Below are positions 62,709 to 64,000 of a DNA stretch of 64,000 nucleotides, in pieces (position 1 is the stretch's first letter; each line of letters starts with the position of its first letter). Both the position numbers and the translations under genes were made by a program. The notes below the pieces were generated by a model that searched no databases, had not been told where the DNA came from, and saw nothing but the letters and a program-made list of their open reading frames with translations. The stretch comes from Micromonospora sp. MA102 (GTDB taxonomy: Bacteria; Actinomycetota; Actinomycetes; Mycobacteriales; Micromonosporaceae). The stretch spans positions 33,600 to 97,599 of the forward strand of contig NZ_JAMWEG010000024.1 in assembly GCF_025460765.1 (NCBI RefSeq), read 5' to 3'.

Positions 62709-62714
62709 AGGGTA
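62709..62714 (-). promoter_or_regulatory. TANNNT -10 box for the prenyl synthase gene
   Basis: Minus-strand TACCCT, 8 nt before the ATG ending at 62700. Confidence 0.35.
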
Positions 62715-62813
62715 GCGACCCGCGCGGAAGATCAGTGTCTCGGTGGCGCATGGCGGACGGCTTCAGGTCGCAGCCCGGCGTCAGAGCGGCCTTCATTCGG
62801 TCCGGAGCGCCGC

Positions 62814-63986
62814 TCAGCGGCGCGGAGGCCGGATTGTGGCCGCCGGCCGAGCTGACGCCGTCGTGCCGGTGAGACCCGCACCGATCATGGCGAGGGTGCG
62901 GGCGTCGAGACGTCCGTCACCCAGCCCCAGCTCGACCACGGTCCGGTAGACCCGCTCGTCGCGGCGGGCGGCGCGCACCGCCGCGTCCACCACCCACCGC
63001 CGCCGGGCCAGCCAGGCCGCCACCGAGCTGTGCCGCAGGTGGGTGCCGAGCCGGCGGCGCAGCGCCTCGGCGTACCGGCGGGCCGCGGCGGCCGGGGCTC
63101 CGGCCGCCGCGGCGCCGGCCAGGGCACCGGAGCGCAGCGCGTAGAAGATGCCCTCGCCGGTGAACGGGTTGATCAGCGAGAGCGCGTCGCCGGCCAGCAC
63201 CACCCGGCCCCGCCCGGGAGCCGGCCGGTGCGTGGAGAGCGGCAGGTGGTGGGCGCGCAGGTCGGTCACCGCAGCCGGGTCGGTGCCGGGGAGCAGGGCC
63301 GCCAGCCGGTCGAGCAGGTGGGCGCGGGTCAGTGGCTCGCCCCGCAGCACCTCCCCGTACCCGACGTTCGCCCGGCCGTCACCGATCGGGAACGACCAGG
63401 CGTACGCCGGCCAGCGCGGCGACGAGGTGACGATGAGCTGCTCGGGCGGGCCGGGTCGGGCCGGCGCGTAGCCCCGGATGGCGAGCGCGAGGTGCCGGTC
63501 GGGGTTCACCGGGTGGCCGAGCGTCCGGCGCAGCACCGAGCCGGCCCCATCCGCCCCGACCACCGCCCGGGCGGCCAGTTCCCCGTCGAGCACCACCCGG
63601 TCCTCGCGCACCTCCACGGTGCGTACGGTGTGCCGCCGCAGCTCCGCCCCGGCGGCGGTCGCCGCGGCCACGAGCCGGGCGTCGAACACCTGCCGGGGCA
63701 CCGTGTACGCGGGCCGGGGCAGCGCCCGGGCCACCGTCTCGCCGCCGGGGCCGACGAGGCGCAGCGCGGGCAGCGGGGCGTACCCGTCGACCGCCCCGGT
63801 CACGCCCAGCTCGGCGAGGACGTCCAGCGCGTGCGCGGCGATGCCGTCCCCGCACGCCTTGTCCCGCGGGAAGTCGTACCGGTCGAGCAGCAGGACCCGC
63901 TCCGCGCCGGCGCGCCGCGCCCCGAGCGCGGCGGCCGCCCCGGCGGGCCCGGCCCCGACGACGATCACGTCGTACTCGTCCCCCAC
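62814..63986 (-). CDS. Geranylgeranyl reductase family flavoprotein
   Basis: A 390-residue FAD enzyme. FAD site VIVVGAGPAGAAAALGARRAG, the family motif DKACGDGIAAHALDVL near residue 43, AVVGADGAGSVLRRTLG near 142 and AGDALSLINPFTGEGIFYALRSG near 270. Family members saturate prenyl chains of quinones (MenJ), lipids or carotenoids. Placement beside a prenyl synthase supports an isoprenoid role. The GTG start at the window edge is preceded by GGCGGGG, so the gene is complete. Confidence 0.92.
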   Translation of the reverse strand: MGDEYDVIVVGAGPAGAAAALGARRAGAERVLLLDRYDFPRDKACGDGIAAHALDVLAELGVTGAVDGYAPLPALRLVGPGGETVARALPRPAYTVPRQVFDARLVAAATAAGAELRRHTVRTVEVREDRVVLDGELAARAVVGADGAGSVLRRTLGHPVNPDRHLALAIRGYAPARPGPPEQLIVTSSPRWPAYAWSFPIGDGRANVGYGEVLRGEPLTRAHLLDRLAALLPGTDPAAVTDLRAHHLPLSTHRPAPGRGRVVLAGDALSLINPFTGEGIFYALRSGALAGAAAAGAPAAAARRYAEALRRRLGTHLRHSSVAAWLARRRWVVDAAVRAARRDERVYRTVVELGLGDGRLDARTLAMIGAGLTGTTASARPAATIRPPRR

Positions 63987-64000
63987 CCCGCCATCCTCCC

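Overview
The window is about 73% GC, densely coded on both strands, with strong G/C third-position bias, many GTG starts and a tRNA-Leu reading the rare UUA codon. The gene content (FtsB-DUF501-Ppx next to enolase, GlpX next to a DUF4245 gene, LppX-like lipoproteins, MoxR/DUF58 cassette, Rv1086-type short prenyl synthase) indicates a filamentous actinomycete, most likely Micromonospora or a close relative in Micromonosporaceae. It reads as core chromosome: I see no insertion sequence, prophage, CRISPR array, rRNA or biosynthetic megacluster.

Layout. 1-6.4 kb: end of an unrecognised gene, SGNH hydrolase, thiolase, CYTH-CHAD protein, a short permease-like fragment and two Bax-inhibitor-1 paralogues. 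6.4-9.9 kb: tRNA-Leu(UAA) (bldA), a large polytopic membrane protein and type II NADH dehydrogenase. 9.9-15.7 kb: MoxR/DUF58/DUF4129 cassette, family-5 uracil-DNA glycosylase and dienelactone hydrolase. 15.9-18.7 kb: a PadR regulator with a membrane-protein partner, small hypotheticals and a VOC protein. 18.7-22.9 kb: ppx, N-acetylglutamate synthase-like GNAT, DUF501, ftsB and eno, all leftward. 23.1-32 kb: lipoprotein-nudC pair, DUF885 protein, mazG, SurA-like lipoprotein and mfd. 32-37.1 kb: cyclase-family protein, PadR/FAD-monooxygenase divergent pair, S66 peptidase and a membrane protein. 37.2-45.6 kb: ppc, a repeat-tailed membrane protein, rmuC and a large secreted S8 protease. 45.7-52.7 kb: lipoprotein, ispH, xseA-xseB, LppX-like lipoprotein, DUF4245, glpX and a DMT transporter. 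52.7-64 kb: TetR with a divergent epimerase-like gene, flavin reductase, rhomboid protease, lytic-transglycosylase-like protein, PhoH-family protein, two hypotheticals, an HTH regulator, otsB, prenyl synthase and a geranylgeranyl-reductase-family protein.

Working together: several genes serve central metabolism (eno, ppc, glpX, ndh, otsB), genome maintenance (mfd, udgB, xseAB, rmuC, mazG, nudC) and the envelope (ftsB, prenyl synthase, rhomboid, transglycosylase, lipoproteins). Three divergent or near-divergent regulator loci carry visible repeat operators.

The most interesting non-gene signals are: (1) two copies of one intergenic inverted repeat with core GATCATGAGGTTG about 21 kb apart; (2) at least 17 genes whose start codon lies 6-8 nt after a TANNNT box, the arrangement expected for leaderless mRNAs, which also decides several starts; and (3) paired operators upstream of the PadR, TetR and HTH loci. 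I found no clear new defence or biosynthetic system. Starts, operators and terminators were read by eye and not computed.
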